DNA of 64,000 bases from Paenibacillus helianthi (GCF_001909055.1 NZ_LVWI01000041.1:1-64000), one strand, 5' to 3'. Counted from the first letter of the stretch, positions 16,426 through 26,343 are shown. Made by a program: numbers and translations. The notes: generated from the letters alone by a model not told the origin.

Positions 16426-19400
16426 GTAAGGTCTCCTTATCTACGGCTGGGCTGGCGAACTTCAGCTTAAGCAGGCTCTGGATATCCTTTGGATTCAGCG
16501 TGGTTCCTCCCAGGATCAGAAAGGTCGGCTGTGTCATGGCAGTCTCCCCGTTCATAAGAGCAAGCTGATGTTCCGCACCATACTCCATTACCTTGTTGTT
16601 TACATAAGCTGAGGCGTTTGTATTAGGATAGTTATTCACTGCATGCAGCATATTGAGGCGGGTAACAGCGCCAATCCGCAGCAGTTCCTTGGCTTGAAGC
16701 CCGGTTTCCAGGTTCCCGGTGAGGAATCGTCCTTCTCCGGGAACTTCGATCCAGCCTTCATTGATGGCTGGTGAAGGCCGGAAGAAATGAGACTCTTGTA
16801 ACTTATACTCTGGCAGCATCATACCACTCTCATTGGTGACCGAATGCAGCATACAGAGGACTGGAACACCTGGCAGCATAAGGTAGAACTGCTTGATCGA
16901 CATTCCCCGATACATTTTATGCTGCTCGATCCGGGTGGTTAGACTCAGTCCTGTCCAGACGTTGCCTTGATCATCCGTACATTCCGCCCATGCCGCATGT
17001 CTTGGCTCCTGCTGCCGGCTAAAGCCATTCATTCCGGGAATATGTACGCCTAGTCCGCCATACCAGGGATTCCACCAGGAACGCGGAGCCGGTACAGGAT
17101 ACGAGCTATCCAGCCATTCTTCGCCCTGGTGCTTCAAGGAATGCACAACACTGCCGAATCCGGGGTCAGCCGCTATAGAGAGGACGCCGTTGTTCACTGT
17201 ATATAATGTCCCGGCCGTTCCCTCCTGAGTTTCACAGCTGACACTCGCATCTGTCTGAGGGAACCACATTGCTGAGCGTTCCTGAATCCGATCCTCACCG
17301 CGATAGACGGCACGCACTTTCCAAGTGGATTCTCCGGTTCCCTGAACCCTCTTGTCCTCAGGAGAGAACTCCACATTTGCAGAATGCAGGTTCTGCTCTG
17401 GGCGAAGCACAACACTCGCGATTCTTTGCTCTTCTTCCCCATCACATTGGACATAAAGCTCGAATTCCCCGGCAAGCGGAAGCAGCTTTCGTTCGATCAG
17501 CTCCGCATGAAGTACCGGCGACTTGAATGGATTGCCGCCTCCAAGCACAATTTCGAGATGATTATCCAGCACAGGTACAACCGGAGCCGGACATTTACGG
17601 GCGAAGGAACGGAAATCCGACCAGTTAGCGAAGGTGTTCAGCGCAAATATCGTCGGCTTCGTCTTCACTGCTGCTCCGGGAGCGATTCGGCCGAGATCAT
17701 GCTCTAGTCCGAGCGGATATTCCGAGCGAAGCAGCTTCAAGGAAGGGTCCCAGCAGATCCCGCAGGCAACGTCCTCTTCCTTGTTGAACAGCCAGTTCTC
17801 CGAGATCTGAGCGCTGTCCCAATGATCCGGACTGCCAGCGTACGCCTCGCCCATATCGACATAACGGCCCTGATACGGCAGAATGAGCCGATTGCCGAAG
17901 AAACCGAAGTTCGTCAGCAAATATACGTTCTCCTCCAGCTCGATGCTGCTATTCATTACTTCATAATGAAATTCGGCGATCCCGCTTGCAATCAGCTTGG
18001 TTACGGATTTCAGTTGCAGACCGGAAAAGTTCTCCGACTCGTACAGGGCTTCCAGAACCTGACTCTCTCCTTCCGGATAGATCTTCACTTCTGTAGCTTG
18101 CTTCTTCGAGAATTCTTCCGCGAACGGCTTTCCAAGCTTGGGATAGTTCCACCAAAAGTTGTGGCGGGAGCCCGGATATTCGATCCACATGCTATTACTT
18201 AGCTTGTGAAGGTGAACCGAAAAAGCACCGTTCACGGCGACCCATTGCTCCCCATTCTGTCCTCCGTAACGCCCCTCTGTTCCCTTCATTAGTACGGACA
18301 GCTTGCTTGTAAAAATAACTGGCTTACCGTTTACCGGAACCGCTGTGACCTGAACCTCGTGAGAGTAAAGACCGTATGATTGCAAGGTGAAGGGTACCCG
18401 AATAGAGGTTTTGCCATTAGCCGGTATGGTGATACGGACCGAACGTTCAGCCCATTCCACGATTTTATCCTCAGGCCAGTCAAAAGTGAACTCCGCTGGT
18501 GAGGTGAAATTGTTCTCCACATTCAGATACAGCTCGGCCGGAATACCCGGATGCAGTTCTTTGGCTGGCAGTACCATCTGCATCTTGACCGGAAATTTCG
18601 GATCGATGCCCATACGGAACTCGGCCCGTCTGCCACTGATGATCCAAGTGCTCTTGACAACAGGATGGGTCTTCTTGTTATTCTGCTCCTCCAGGATCGG
18701 GTCGAGCTGGAAATCCCCCTCCACGATTACCGCTTCTCCCGGAGCAATCGTTCGGGCGATATCCAGGGCAAAACGGATATTCTTGTCGTTCTGCCCCTTG
18801 ATTTCTATTGAAAGCTCGGTTGCCAAGCGGTTTTCGATTCGGTAGCGGACCTTGTAAGCAGAACCAAATACGAGGTTATGCTCTTCGATCTCTGTTGAGA
18901 TCGCATATTCTGGCGTATCCAGAGCGGTCAGCCCGCGGCCCGTCGTCTCAAATTCTACCCGCAAAGCCAGTTCTCCCTTATGCCACGTATAGTCCAGAAA
19001 ATCGAAGCCGTGCTTATGGCGGCCATCCGGTTCGATCACAAGTTCACGGGTGCTATCTGCGTACCAGTCAAGCTCCTCGAAATACGGTGTGAGCGCTTCC
19101 GTTTGTAATATCGTTGGAATGAAGTTCATCAAGTGAACGTAATCATCATTTTTTTCCCAGAAGAACCCGCATTTCTTATACATGGGCACAGCCTTGGTAT
19201 TGCCCGCCCAGGTGAACAGATCGAGCCGTGGCCAACCCGCTTCGACGGTCTTGCGGACAGCGTTCAATATCAGATTGCGGCCGACCTTACGTCCGTGATA
19301 ATCGGGCCTCACATTTAGCAGCGGTACATACAAGGCGCCTTCATCTTGCTGGTAATGGGCGAAGCTGCAGAAACCCACAACCTCCTCGCCATCGACGGCA

Positions 19401-19579
19401 AGAAAAGCATGCAGATTGGACGAAATCTCCATTTTCCGGCGAATGCTGTCCTCTGTTCTGAGATTGGTACCCCCGCCCCAATTTTCGTTGCTGCGGTTCC
19501 ACATGTCAGCGAGCGCTCCGGCGTATGAAGGATCATATTCAACCATACGAATGGGTTCAGCAGTAATATTGGTTGTCAT
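16412..19579 (-). CDS. Giant GNAT fusion: N-acetyltransferase plus ~890-residue beta-rich region
   Basis: A 1055-1056 residue protein. Residues ~10-155 are a complete GNAT domain: VPLLNVRPDYHGRKVGRNLI is motif A for acetyl-CoA and KAVPMYKKCGFFWEK is motif B. The rest is beta-rich. Ig-like segments (~240-420, e.g. IPANGKTSIRVPFTL) are followed by a large aromatic-rich region (YPGSRHNFWWNYPKLGKPF, SWWNPWYGGLGVHIPGM) resembling the beta-sandwich of carbohydrate-active enzymes. There is no signal peptide or membrane helix, so it is cytoplasmic. AAGGGG suits the ATG at 19579 (8 bases) better than that at 19585 (2 bases). Coupled to the hydrolase gene downstream. Function unknown. Confidence 0.85.
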   Translation of the reverse strand: MTTNITAEPIRMVEYDPSYAGALADMWNRSNENWGGGTNLRTEDSIRRKMEISSNLHAFLAVDGEEVVGFCSFAHYQQDEGALYVPLLNVRPDYHGRKVGRNLILNAVRKTVEAGWPRLDLFTWAGNTKAVPMYKKCGFFWEKNDDYVHLMNFIPTILQTEALTPYFEELDWYADSTRELVIEPDGRHKHGFDFLDYTWHKGELALRVEFETTGRGLTALDTPEYAISTEIEEHNLVFGSAYKVRYRIENRLATELSIEIKGQNDKNIRFALDIARTIAPGEAVIVEGDFQLDPILEEQNNKKTHPVVKSTWIISGRRAEFRMGIDPKFPVKMQMVLPAKELHPGIPAELYLNVENNFTSPAEFTFDWPEDKIVEWAERSVRITIPANGKTSIRVPFTLQSYGLYSHEVQVTAVPVNGKPVIFTSKLSVLMKGTEGRYGGQNGEQWVAVNGAFSVHLHKLSNSMWIEYPGSRHNFWWNYPKLGKPFAEEFSKKQATEVKIYPEGESQVLEALYESENFSGLQLKSVTKLIASGIAEFHYEVMNSSIELEENVYLLTNFGFFGNRLILPYQGRYVDMGEAYAGSPDHWDSAQISENWLFNKEEDVACGICWDPSLKLLRSEYPLGLEHDLGRIAPGAAVKTKPTIFALNTFANWSDFRSFARKCPAPVVPVLDNHLEIVLGGGNPFKSPVLHAELIERKLLPLAGEFELYVQCDGEEEQRIASVVLRPEQNLHSANVEFSPEDKRVQGTGESTWKVRAVYRGEDRIQERSAMWFPQTDASVSCETQEGTAGTLYTVNNGVLSIAADPGFGSVVHSLKHQGEEWLDSSYPVPAPRSWWNPWYGGLGVHIPGMNGFSRQQEPRHAAWAECTDDQGNVWTGLSLTTRIEQHKMYRGMSIKQFYLMLPGVPVLCMLHSVTNESGMMLPEYKLQESHFFRPSPAINEGWIEVPGEGRFLTGNLETGLQAKELLRIGAVTRLNMLHAVNNYPNTNASAYVNNKVMEYGAEHQLALMNGETAMTQPTFLILGGTTLNPKDIQSLLKLKFASPAVDKETLHADH

Positions 19580-19625
19580 ACTCATATCCCCTTATCTTCA
19601 TTTGATAGTGCAACTCTATGCCTTG

Positions 19626-20096
19626 CTATATGAAATCCGGACCTTCCTCAATATCGCCGCAATATATTTTTTTCTTATAATTTCGGTTATTATATTCGAC
19701 TAAAAATTGCTCTTCATAATGTAAACAATATTCAATTTGCTCTCTGAAACTCTTCCAGGTTATCTTTTCAAGTGCCTCTTCAATAGAAAAATACCTAATC
19801 TCTAAGCTTTCAGCCGATATTCTAAACTCTCCACCGATGGGTCTTCCCATAAATAAGGTGTTATAAACGGATTCCTTAACATTCTGAAAAAAGCCACAAA
19901 ATTTAATGATTTCTATATCCATGCCTGTCTCTTCTTTCGTTTCCCGCACAGCTGCAGCTGACAGTGATTCCCCCACTTCGACTCTGCCTCCTGGGATTTC
20001 CCATCCACGCTTCGGTCCGTATTTTAGTAGTATTTCGTTACGATCATTAATCACAACCACAGCAGCGGTCACAGTATGCTTCTGAGAAACCTCCAT
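19626..20096 (-). CDS. NUDIX hydrolase
   Basis: A 156-residue protein with a complete NUDIX box, GGRVEVGESLSAAAVRETKE then ETGMD, so the Mg-binding glutamates are intact. Family members hydrolyse nucleoside diphosphates linked to another group. GGAAGGAGTTGTGAA before the ATG at 20096 is the best start; the frame runs open ~38 residues further upstream but without a site. It lies 40 bases upstream, on the same strand, of the GNAT-fusion gene and may share its transcript. Substrate unknown. Confidence 0.85.
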   Translation of the reverse strand: MEVSQKHTVTAAVVVINDRNEILLKYGPKRGWEIPGGRVEVGESLSAAAVRETKEETGMDIEIIKFCGFFQNVKESVYNTLFMGRPIGGEFRISAESLEIRYFSIEEALEKITWKSFREQIEYCLHYEEQFLVEYNNRNYKKKIYCGDIEEGPDFI

Positions 20097-20192
20097 TTCA
20101 CAACTCCTTCCTTCATTCATTTTGTCCATACTTCGTCTAGCGTTAATTATACTATTAAATGGAAGAATATTACGATTACTAAAAAATTCATG

Positions 20193-20226
20193 AAAAAAAA
20201 CCTCCGCCAACCTCTGGCAGAAGCTT
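20193..20226 (-). terminator. Terminator, minus strand
   Basis: CTGCCA pairs with TGGCGG across GAGGT and is followed on the minus strand by eight T residues. It ends the transcript of the 20289-21191 gene before the NUDIX gene. Confidence 0.7.
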
Positions 20227-20288
20227 CTAACTGTTGATTCACTCGTACGAACTCCCGGAGATTCACGCCTCTGGAGTGTAGTTTACTG

Positions 20289-21191
20289 TTAAATTGGCTG
20301 CATAACTTGCCACAGTTTCCAGAACATCTCACTATCGATTATAAAATACACCTCTGCAAATCCATAGTTGATGTAACCATTTCTAATTATTTTCAAGTTC
20401 ACCTCCGTACCATCACTTAGCTGAATGATCAATCGTCTATACTTATCGTCATTTCTAAAGTCACCCAGTGCATCACCAACGATTTCCCTTGATAAAAGAT
20501 TCGCATGATACAGCTGATCCACCAGCGTGTTTATTAAATCCATATCTTTTATCGGGTGATATTGGTCCATGCTATTGTTCCACTCACTATAACTTTGATA
20601 TCGGGCACCAACTACATTCCCTTTGATATTAAATCTCCCAAAAAAATCTCCACCATCTCTTACAAAAATATCGTTTAAGCGCTCATAAAATGCAGGGCTA
20701 ACCATTCCATTCTGTTCAGCTAACGTCATAATTCTAAAATCCTTATCGTACCCATTTACCGTATAAACATCTGCCTTATGTATCGTTGAAGCAAATTCAA
20801 TATCATTTTCATCTTGCGTGTCCCATCCTTCAATATTGCCTTTTGCAGTCCCAAGCTTCTCTCCGAGTAGATCTTTTGCCCGTTCAGGAGCGATTTCTGT
20901 ATCCGTTTGGGTATATACTTTGCCGTTATAATAAATAAGTCCTATCATCGTGGCATTTCTAAAATTTTTCGTCTCAGGCAATTTGATGACAGGTAATTTC
21001 ACCCCCGGCTCATCAGGTACAACTGCTACATCATTATAGGTTGATATCTGATCGGATATCTGATCATTACTGGCTTGTATGTAGATAATGCCACCAATCA
21101 GGATAAATAACCCAGCTGCCACTACGCCTATTATTAGCCAAAAGTGTTTGGAGCGAATAAAGGACAAGATCATTGTTCGAATTCTTAACAA
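20289..21191 (-). CDS. Membrane-anchored protein of unknown function
   Basis: About 300 residues. One N-terminal membrane helix (FWLIIGVVAAGLFILIGGII) follows a positively charged FIRSKH, so the rest is predicted outside. The outer part contains two related strand-rich halves (NATMIGLIYYNGKVYTQTDT and GTAKGNIEGWDTQDENDIEF). No family recognised. The start is uncertain. A TTG at 21191 has AGGTG 9 bases upstream; an ATG at 21173 lacks a clear site; a TTG at 21230 is less likely. Confidence 0.65.
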   Translation of the reverse strand: MLRIRTMILSFIRSKHFWLIIGVVAAGLFILIGGIIYIQASNDQISDQISTYNDVAVVPDEPGVKLPVIKLPETKNFRNATMIGLIYYNGKVYTQTDTEIAPERAKDLLGEKLGTAKGNIEGWDTQDENDIEFASTIHKADVYTVNGYDKDFRIMTLAEQNGMVSPAFYERLNDIFVRDGGDFFGRFNIKGNVVGARYQSYSEWNNSMDQYHPIKDMDLINTLVDQLYHANLLSREIVGDALGDFRNDDKYRRLIIQLSDGTEVNLKIIRNGYINYGFAEVYFIIDSEMFWKLWQVMQPI

Positions 21192-21318
21192 AAGATAGCA
21201 CCTCGCATTTTCCGATTCTGATATCAGCAAAAAAAAGTTAATATAAAATCAATCATACCATATTCTGGTATACGTACGCAGATACTTATAAACCGAGGCG
21301 GCAAAAAAACAGCAAAAA

Positions 21319-21351
21319 AAAGACTGTCGATACCTTAGATCAGCAGTCTTT
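21319..21351 (-). terminator. Terminator downstream of the FAD oxidoreductase gene
   Basis: AAAGACTG and CAGTCTTT form an 8-bp stem. On the minus strand the stem is followed by TTTTTTTGCTGTTTTTTTG. Confidence 0.75.
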
Positions 21352-21380
21352 CATTCTGGCTGGTTACCATCATGCCATTA

Positions 21381-22607
21381 TTAATTCTTCTTGAGGAGCG
21401 GCCGGTCCTGCAAATACAGCTCCAGGTCAGGACTATGTCCTTCGACAATTTCCTGAACGATAATCTTGGCCAGCAGTTGGCTGTAGACTGTTCCGTTGTC
21501 GCCATAAGCGAGCAGGAAGTAGCTGTTCGGGAATTCATCATATTTTCCGACGATAGGCAAGCCGTCCACGATCCCGCCGTAAAATGCCGTGGAATAGAAG
21601 GCAGGGTCTACCTTGATGCCGGGAAACATTTGATTAAAATCTTCGATCAGCTTATCCTTCTTGTGCATCAGCTTGCTGTCCCGGTCCTCTGGTAAAGTCG
21701 TGTTGTCATCGAGACCACCGATGATAATCCGGTTATCGGCGGTGCTGCGGATGTATAAATAGGGGCGTGCCGTCTCCCAGAGCAGGGTCCGGTTATACCA
21801 GGAGGAGAAGTCCGCTACTTTCTCAGTGGTGACTGTATAGGTACTCACGAAAGAGGCTTGCTTTTCTTTTCGGATATCCATATTTTCATAGCCTGCTGCA
21901 AAAATGACATATCGGGCGCTCACCTCACACCCTGTTTTCGTGTAGATAATCATGCGCTGCCGTTCCCGGTCGTAACGGTGGCCATTCATCTCCGTGTGCT
22001 CATAAACAGCGACTCCCTGTTGCCCCGCATACTGAAACAAAGCATGGGTGAACTTGTAAGGATTCAACTCACCATCATTGTAGGAGTAGATCGCGGCTTC
22101 CCGGCTGAACGGGTACTTCGCCTCAATGTCCTCTTGTGTCCAAAAGTCCAATTCTACGCCATGCCGCTTAATAAAAGCATATTCGTTCCGTAAACGATCT
22201 ACGTCTTCGTGACAGCTAGCGGAATAAAGTGTATCTCTCCGGCGAAATTCACAATCGATATCAACTTGCCGTGAAGCTGCTTCGATCTCATCGATCGCCT
22301 CCTTAAGCAGTTTCAGATGCCGCCCGACATATTCATCCCCGAAGGTGTGGGCCAAGGCCGTGAACATTTTTTCGCCCGAATATTGAATGATAGCGGTGTT
22401 CGTACTCGTGCTTCCGCTGCCTATGGTCCCCTTTTCCAAAACAGTGACTTGTATGCCTCTGTCGGCTAAGTAATACGCACATTGCGCTGCGGAGCTTCCT
22501 CCGCCGATAATCACCACGTCACAAGTAACATTCTCCTTCAAAGGAGGATAGGACGGAGCTTCTGGAAAGGTGGTCGGCCAATAATAAGTTCCCGATTGTA
22601 AGTTCAT
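21381..22607 (-). CDS. FAD-dependent oxidoreductase (DAO/glycine-oxidase type)
   Basis: A 408-residue flavoprotein. The FAD-binding Rossmann motif is DVVIIGGGSSAAQCAYYLAD at ~30-49, followed by VTVLEKG with the ribose-binding Glu. FAAGYENMD and a C-terminal GGIVDGLPIVGKY/LAYGDNGT cluster complete the DAO fold. Family members oxidise amino acids, amines or related compounds. The second position of the GxGxxG motif is Gly as usual but the fifth is Ala, a common variant. AGGGGGAATTCC precedes the ATG. Substrate unknown. Confidence 0.85.
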   Translation of the reverse strand: MNLQSGTYYWPTTFPEAPSYPPLKENVTCDVVIIGGGSSAAQCAYYLADRGIQVTVLEKGTIGSGSTSTNTAIIQYSGEKMFTALAHTFGDEYVGRHLKLLKEAIDEIEAASRQVDIDCEFRRRDTLYSASCHEDVDRLRNEYAFIKRHGVELDFWTQEDIEAKYPFSREAAIYSYNDGELNPYKFTHALFQYAGQQGVAVYEHTEMNGHRYDRERQRMIIYTKTGCEVSARYVIFAAGYENMDIRKEKQASFVSTYTVTTEKVADFSSWYNRTLLWETARPYLYIRSTADNRIIIGGLDDNTTLPEDRDSKLMHKKDKLIEDFNQMFPGIKVDPAFYSTAFYGGIVDGLPIVGKYDEFPNSYFLLAYGDNGTVYSQLLAKIIVQEIVEGHSPDLELYLQDRPLLKKN

Positions 22608-22778
22608 GGAATTCCCCCTGCAAGTAACAGACTGGAATTTATTATTACCCGGTTGTTAGGATTCATACGGTTTACTGCAGGCTGAAGCTTTATTTTTTTC
22701 TGCCGATATAGAGCAAGTGGGATGCGTTTGCCCCTAGAATGTAGGGGTCTTCCGCTGACTCGATTCCTGTTGAAGCAA

Positions 22779-23297
22779 CTAATTTGGGTTCTGTTCCAGC
22801 GACCTGATGAATTCATCTACTTGTTTTCTTGTTTTCAAAGTAATAACTTGTTGTGGTTCTTGGATACGTTCCAGTTTCTTTATCGTGTTCTTGCGGCTTC
22901 TTGTCCGGTAATTCCAAACCCACTTTACAAAGTCCCAGTCTATTTTTTCCGGGCACTCTTCGTTCATATCAGGTCTGGCCTTCTTGTGGTACATGATACG
23001 TCGTTTAAATATCCGGTACATACATAGAACTCTGGGCATGTCCAAAAAAACAATTAAATCTGCTCTCTTTATTCTGCTATCCATCGTCCTGGAATAGTTG
23101 CCGTCAATGATCCATTGATCTTCGTAAGTGAAGCGCTCTACGGTCTGATCCCATTCTGCATTTTCTTTGGGGACCCAGTTCGCATTCCAAAAATAGGTGT
23201 CCAAATGGATAACCGGAAGCTTAAGAATGCCGCCAAGCTTCCGGGAAAGTGTAGATTTCCCCGATCCTCCCGAGCCAATAACCAGTATCCTGTCCAC
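22779..23297 (-). CDS. FlaR-like P-loop kinase (topology-modulation family)
   Basis: A 173-residue ATPase/kinase. Walker A is GSGGSGKST at residues ~7-15, followed by LDTYFWNANWVP and WIIDGNYSRT, the hallmarks of the 'DNA topology modulation' FlaR-like adenylate-kinase-fold family; VFLDMPR is near Walker B. AAAGGAG lies 5 bases before the GTG at 23297, the preferred start. The stop of the selO gene lies inside the longer frame, so the two genes are adjacent and probably co-transcribed. Physiological substrate unknown. A 6-bp CCCCTA/TAGGGG hairpin without a T-run lies downstream at 22731-22747. Confidence 0.8.
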   Translation of the reverse strand: MDRILVIGSGGSGKSTLSRKLGGILKLPVIHLDTYFWNANWVPKENAEWDQTVERFTYEDQWIIDGNYSRTMDSRIKRADLIVFLDMPRVLCMYRIFKRRIMYHKKARPDMNEECPEKIDWDFVKWVWNYRTRSRKNTIKKLERIQEPQQVITLKTRKQVDEFIRSLEQNPN

Positions 23298-23335
23298 AGT
23301 TTCTCCTTTCATGAAATAGACTAAGAGCCAGCAAA

Positions 23336-24811
23336 TCAGGTTCCGCAAAAGGTTCGATAGGGACGCGAAGTTTCCTCCGGCAATGTCGAGTAATCCGTCT
23401 GTTCGTCAGAGTAGGCATACGGGTCTGAAAGTACCTTCAGGAGCTGCTCCATAACAATGTAGTTTTTTTGTTTCACGGCAGCTTCCAGCGCTTCTTCCAC
23501 TCTGTGATTCCGCGGAATGACCGCAGGATTGCTGCTGCGCATCAGCTGCTGCGAGGAAGCCGGGGATTCGCCTTGTCTTCCAAGTCTTGCCTGCCAGAGC
23601 TTATGCCAATGGGCGAATTCCTCCGTGCCAGATAAGACGGTATCTTCCGGCTTCCCCAAAGTCAAGGCACGAAAAGTATTCGTGTAGTCCGTACGATACG
23701 TTTGCATCATACGGAGGAGTTCTTCTATAAGATGGATATCCTCTTGTTCTTCGTTAAAGATTCCGAGCTTCGCTCTCATTCCTGCCACCCAAATCCGGTC
23801 ATACTTTACTGAAAAATCAGCAATGGCAGCCTCAGCCATTTGGATAGCCTCCGACTGGTTGTCGTGCAGCAGCGGAAGAAGGGTTTCTGCAAACCTCGCA
23901 AGATTCCAAGCAGCAATACGGGGCTGATTGCGATAGGCGTAGCGGCCCTGAAGATCAATGGAACTAAACACGGTTGCAGGGTCATAAACGTCCAGAAAGG
24001 CGCATGGGCCATAATCAATAGTTTCTCCGCTAAGAGCCATGTTGTCGGTGTTCATCACCCCATGAATAAAACCTGCAAGCTGCCATTTGGCAATTAGCTC
24101 TGCCTGACGTTGGACCACCTCCTGAAGCAGGATCAGATAACGGTTCCCTTCCGCCTCCGCATCCGGATAATGTCTTTGCAAGGTGTAATCTGCCAGAGCC
24201 CGGAGCTCCTCTGTGTTGCCCCTTGCGGCAACGAATTGAAAGGTCCCGACGCGCAAATGACTGGCAGCCACACGGGTCAAAATGGCACCCGGCTGCTCGG
24301 TTTCCCGGAATAAGGACTCACCGGTTGATACAACCGCCAAACTGCGGGTCGTAGGAATGCCAAGCGCATGCATGGCTTCGCTGATGATGTATTCCCGCAG
24401 CATCGGACCGAGCGCCGCCCGGCCATCGCCCCCTCTGGAGTAGGGAGTTCTGCCTGATCCCTTAAGCTGAATATCTACTCGCACACCAAGTGGGTTGATC
24501 TGTTCACCAAGGAGCACTGCCCGGCCGTCGCCCAGCATATTGAAATGACCGAATTGATGTCCTGCATAAGCTTGCGCAAGAGGTTCGGCGCCATCGGGAA
24601 CCTCATTGCCTGCGAGAACCGCTGTCCCGTCATTGCTGCGCAGAGCCTGGATATTTAACCCTAAAGAGTTGGCGAGCGGGTCATTAAAAATAACCAGCTC
24701 CGGCAAGCGGACAGGTGTCGGCTTCTGTAAGGTAAACAAAGATTCCGGCAGACTGGAGTAACTATTGTCAATGTGCCACCCGGGATCTGAACTTTCTTTT
24801 TTCTCCGTCAT
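23336..24811 (-). CDS. selO: Protein adenylyltransferase SelO (YdiU/UPF0061)
   Basis: A 491-residue pseudokinase-fold enzyme that transfers AMP from ATP to hydroxyl side chains of proteins, linked to redox stress. Diagnostic blocks are present: [40 protein letters not shown] (the inverted ATP-binding loop), [15 protein letters not shown] and [20 protein letters not shown] (the catalytic loop with N and D). It ends CGT, the conserved C-terminal cysteine motif seen in most homologues. Length is normal. First gene of a pair with the FlaR-like kinase. Confidence 0.95.
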   Translation of the reverse strand: MTEKKESSDPGWHIDNSYSSLPESLFTLQKPTPVRLPELVIFNDPLANSLGLNIQALRSNDGTAVLAGNEVPDGAEPLAQAYAGHQFGHFNMLGDGRAVLLGEQINPLGVRVDIQLKGSGRTPYSRGGDGRAALGPMLREYIISEAMHALGIPTTRSLAVVSTGESLFRETEQPGAILTRVAASHLRVGTFQFVAARGNTEELRALADYTLQRHYPDAEAEGNRYLILLQEVVQRQAELIAKWQLAGFIHGVMNTDNMALSGETIDYGPCAFLDVYDPATVFSSIDLQGRYAYRNQPRIAAWNLARFAETLLPLLHDNQSEAIQMAEAAIADFSVKYDRIWVAGMRAKLGIFNEEQEDIHLIEELLRMMQTYRTDYTNTFRALTLGKPEDTVLSGTEEFAHWHKLWQARLGRQGESPASSQQLMRSSNPAVIPRNHRVEEALEAAVKQKNYIVMEQLLKVLSDPYAYSDEQTDYSTLPEETSRPYRTFCGT

Positions 24812-24861
24812 AGTGCCTCCTTGTTTTCTTTTAGTCGTAATTCGTTTCCTACTAGTGTATA

Positions 24862-25212
24862 CTACTGCAGCTCTGCTAATTCTTGAGGCAACGAAAAACC
24901 GCCATCTACATTAGGCTCGAACGCAACGAACTTCACTACAGCATCAAAATTGAGTTCACCATAGATATGAGGATATTCGCTTCCTTCATTATATAGATCT
25001 TCCCACCTAACCTCAGCCTTTACTTTTGACGCCTCAATACACAGCAAAATAAGCCCGTGAACTCCCTGGAAATTATCATTGGCGACCGGCACTATTTTAT
25101 GAATTGGTGAGCAATGAATGAAGCCTTCTGTTTCTAAAGTAGGACCTTTATATACCCCGTTCAAAATCGCTGACTCCCATTCCGTTCTGAGTACAGCATG
25201 TACAAATATCAT
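24862..25212 (-). CDS. DUF952 family protein
   Basis: A 116-residue small protein with the DUF952 pattern: start IFVHAV, an internal [20 protein letters not shown], and [12 protein letters not shown] near the end. Structures of the family suggest an ADP-ribosyl-binding or transferase-like fold but the biochemical role is not established. AAGGAGGGGTTTTGTA before the ATG at 25212 fixes the start; the longer upstream frame runs into an insertion-sequence-like stretch. Confidence 0.85.
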   Translation of the reverse strand: MIFVHAVLRTEWESAILNGVYKGPTLETEGFIHCSPIHKIVPVANDNFQGVHGLILLCIEASKVKAEVRWEDLYNEGSEYPHIYGELNFDAVVKFVAFEPNVDGGFSLPQELAELQ

Positions 25213-25231
25213 TACAAAACCCCTCCTTATA

Positions 25232-25420
25232 TAGGTTGTGTCAAAAAAATGCAAAAAAGAAACCAACCTTTGGAAAAATGGAAGTGCGACCAACCATTTC
25301 AAAGGAGAGGTTTCGTCTTGCAGGAAATCCCGGCTGATTACCGGCAGGCTCGTTCATAAGCATAACACGGATTGCTCCTGCCCCCTGCCGGATGATGTTT
25401 GGATGAGCTTTATAACTTAA
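25232..25420 (+). mobile_element. Probable insertion-sequence remnant with long hairpin
   Basis: The plus strand reads GGTTGTGTCAAAAAAATGC, like the tip of several insertion sequences. A nested hairpin follows at 25259-25314 (GAAACC/GGTTTC, CCTTTG/CAAAGG). Then AAAGGAG leads to a short frame MQEIPADYRQAR that continues after a one-base frameshift as HKHNTDCSCPLPDDVWMSF before stopping. It looks like the 5' end of a decayed transposase gene inserted at the 3' edge of the dehydrogenase gene. The hairpin plus T-run could now serve as that gene's terminator. The family is not identified. Confidence 0.4.
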
Positions 25421-26343
25421 TAATCGCTGCCCTGACTCACTCTGATCACAACACTGCCTTTCTTATGCCCTTGTTCCACATACCGATGGGCCTCGGCCGT
25501 ATGTTCTAATGCATAGTACCTGTCAATCACCGATTTAATCTTCCCTGTCTCCATTAGATCTTTTAGGAATTGCAGGTCTTCGATGCGGACCCTGGCCATT
25601 CCCTGCCCGGCTACCGTAACATATACTCCGGTTGGCTTCAGTGCTTTTTTGCACCCGGATTTGGGAAGCTTGCCGGAGGCATCGAAGATAATGTCATACC
25701 GCCCGCCTCTTGTTGTAAAATCCTCTATCGTATAATCGATCACCTGACCCGCGCCCAAGGAATGTACCCATTCCAGATTTGCTGTACTGCATACCGCGTC
25801 TACCTCTGCCCCAAAGTGCTTCGCAAGCTGTAATGCGAATGTCCCTACGGTGCCTGAAGCTCCATAGACCAGAACTTTTTGTCCCCTTTGGACACCTGCT
25901 TTTCTAAGAAAATACAATGCGGTGGTTCCCCCATAAAGCGCTGCAGCAGCTTCCTCAAAGGTCGTATTGGCCGGTTTGAACCATACCATTCCGTCCTCAT
26001 GTAGACAGGCATACTCAGCATGGGCGCCAAAGTGCATTCCCGTTAAAGCAAAAACCAGGTCACCTTGCTTGAAATGCTCCACTTCAGGGCCTACGGCTAC
26101 TACTTCACCGGCTAACTCTACACCCAAAACAGGTTTTCTGGGTTTGCTTAGACCTAATACGATCCGCATAGGCAGCCATAGCAAGGCAGGACTCTTGAAA
26201 GTCCGTACTCTAACATCCCCTGCGGTTACGGTTGAAGCATGAACCTTGATCAGCAGTTCTTTACGCTTGGGCAAAGGCTTCTCCAGCTCTATGAGGCGCA
26301 GTGTTTCTGGTGATCCGTACTTGGAGCATACTATGGCTTTCAT
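25417..26343 (-). CDS. NAD(P)-dependent quinone-oxidoreductase/alcohol-dehydrogenase-like protein
   Basis: A 308-residue medium-chain dehydrogenase. VLGVELAGEVVAVGPEVEHF is the GroES-like catalytic-domain core and VLVYGASGTVGTFALQLAKH is the cofactor-binding Rossmann motif. The structural and catalytic zinc cysteines of classical alcohol dehydrogenases are absent, so this is probably a zinc-independent quinone-reductase/zeta-crystallin type. GGGGGGAAACTC precedes the ATG. A 12-bp palindrome lies 61 bases upstream. The C-terminus abuts an insertion-sequence-like remnant but length looks normal. Confidence 0.85.
   Translation of the reverse strand: MKAIVCSKYGSPETLRLIELEKPLPKRKELLIKVHASTVTAGDVRVRTFKSPALLWLPMRIVLGLSKPRKPVLGVELAGEVVAVGPEVEHFKQGDLVFALTGMHFGAHAEYACLHEDGMVWFKPANTTFEEAAAALYGGTTALYFLRKAGVQRGQKVLVYGASGTVGTFALQLAKHFGAEVDAVCSTANLEWVHSLGAGQVIDYTIEDFTTRGGRYDIIFDASGKLPKSGCKKALKPTGVYVTVAGQGMARVRIEDLQFLKDLMETGKIKSVIDRYYALEHTAEAHRYVEQGHKKGSVVIRVSQGSDY

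Noticed and set aside
16412-19585. Many frames on both strands inside the GNAT-fusion gene
   Set aside because: The main frame is continuous, with recognisable GNAT motifs and a good start; the others are shadows.
22604-22816. 70-residue minus-strand frame upstream of the FAD oxidoreductase
   Set aside because: Composition is not protein-like, the C-terminus overlaps the ribosome binding site of the real gene, and it overlaps the FlaR-like gene end.
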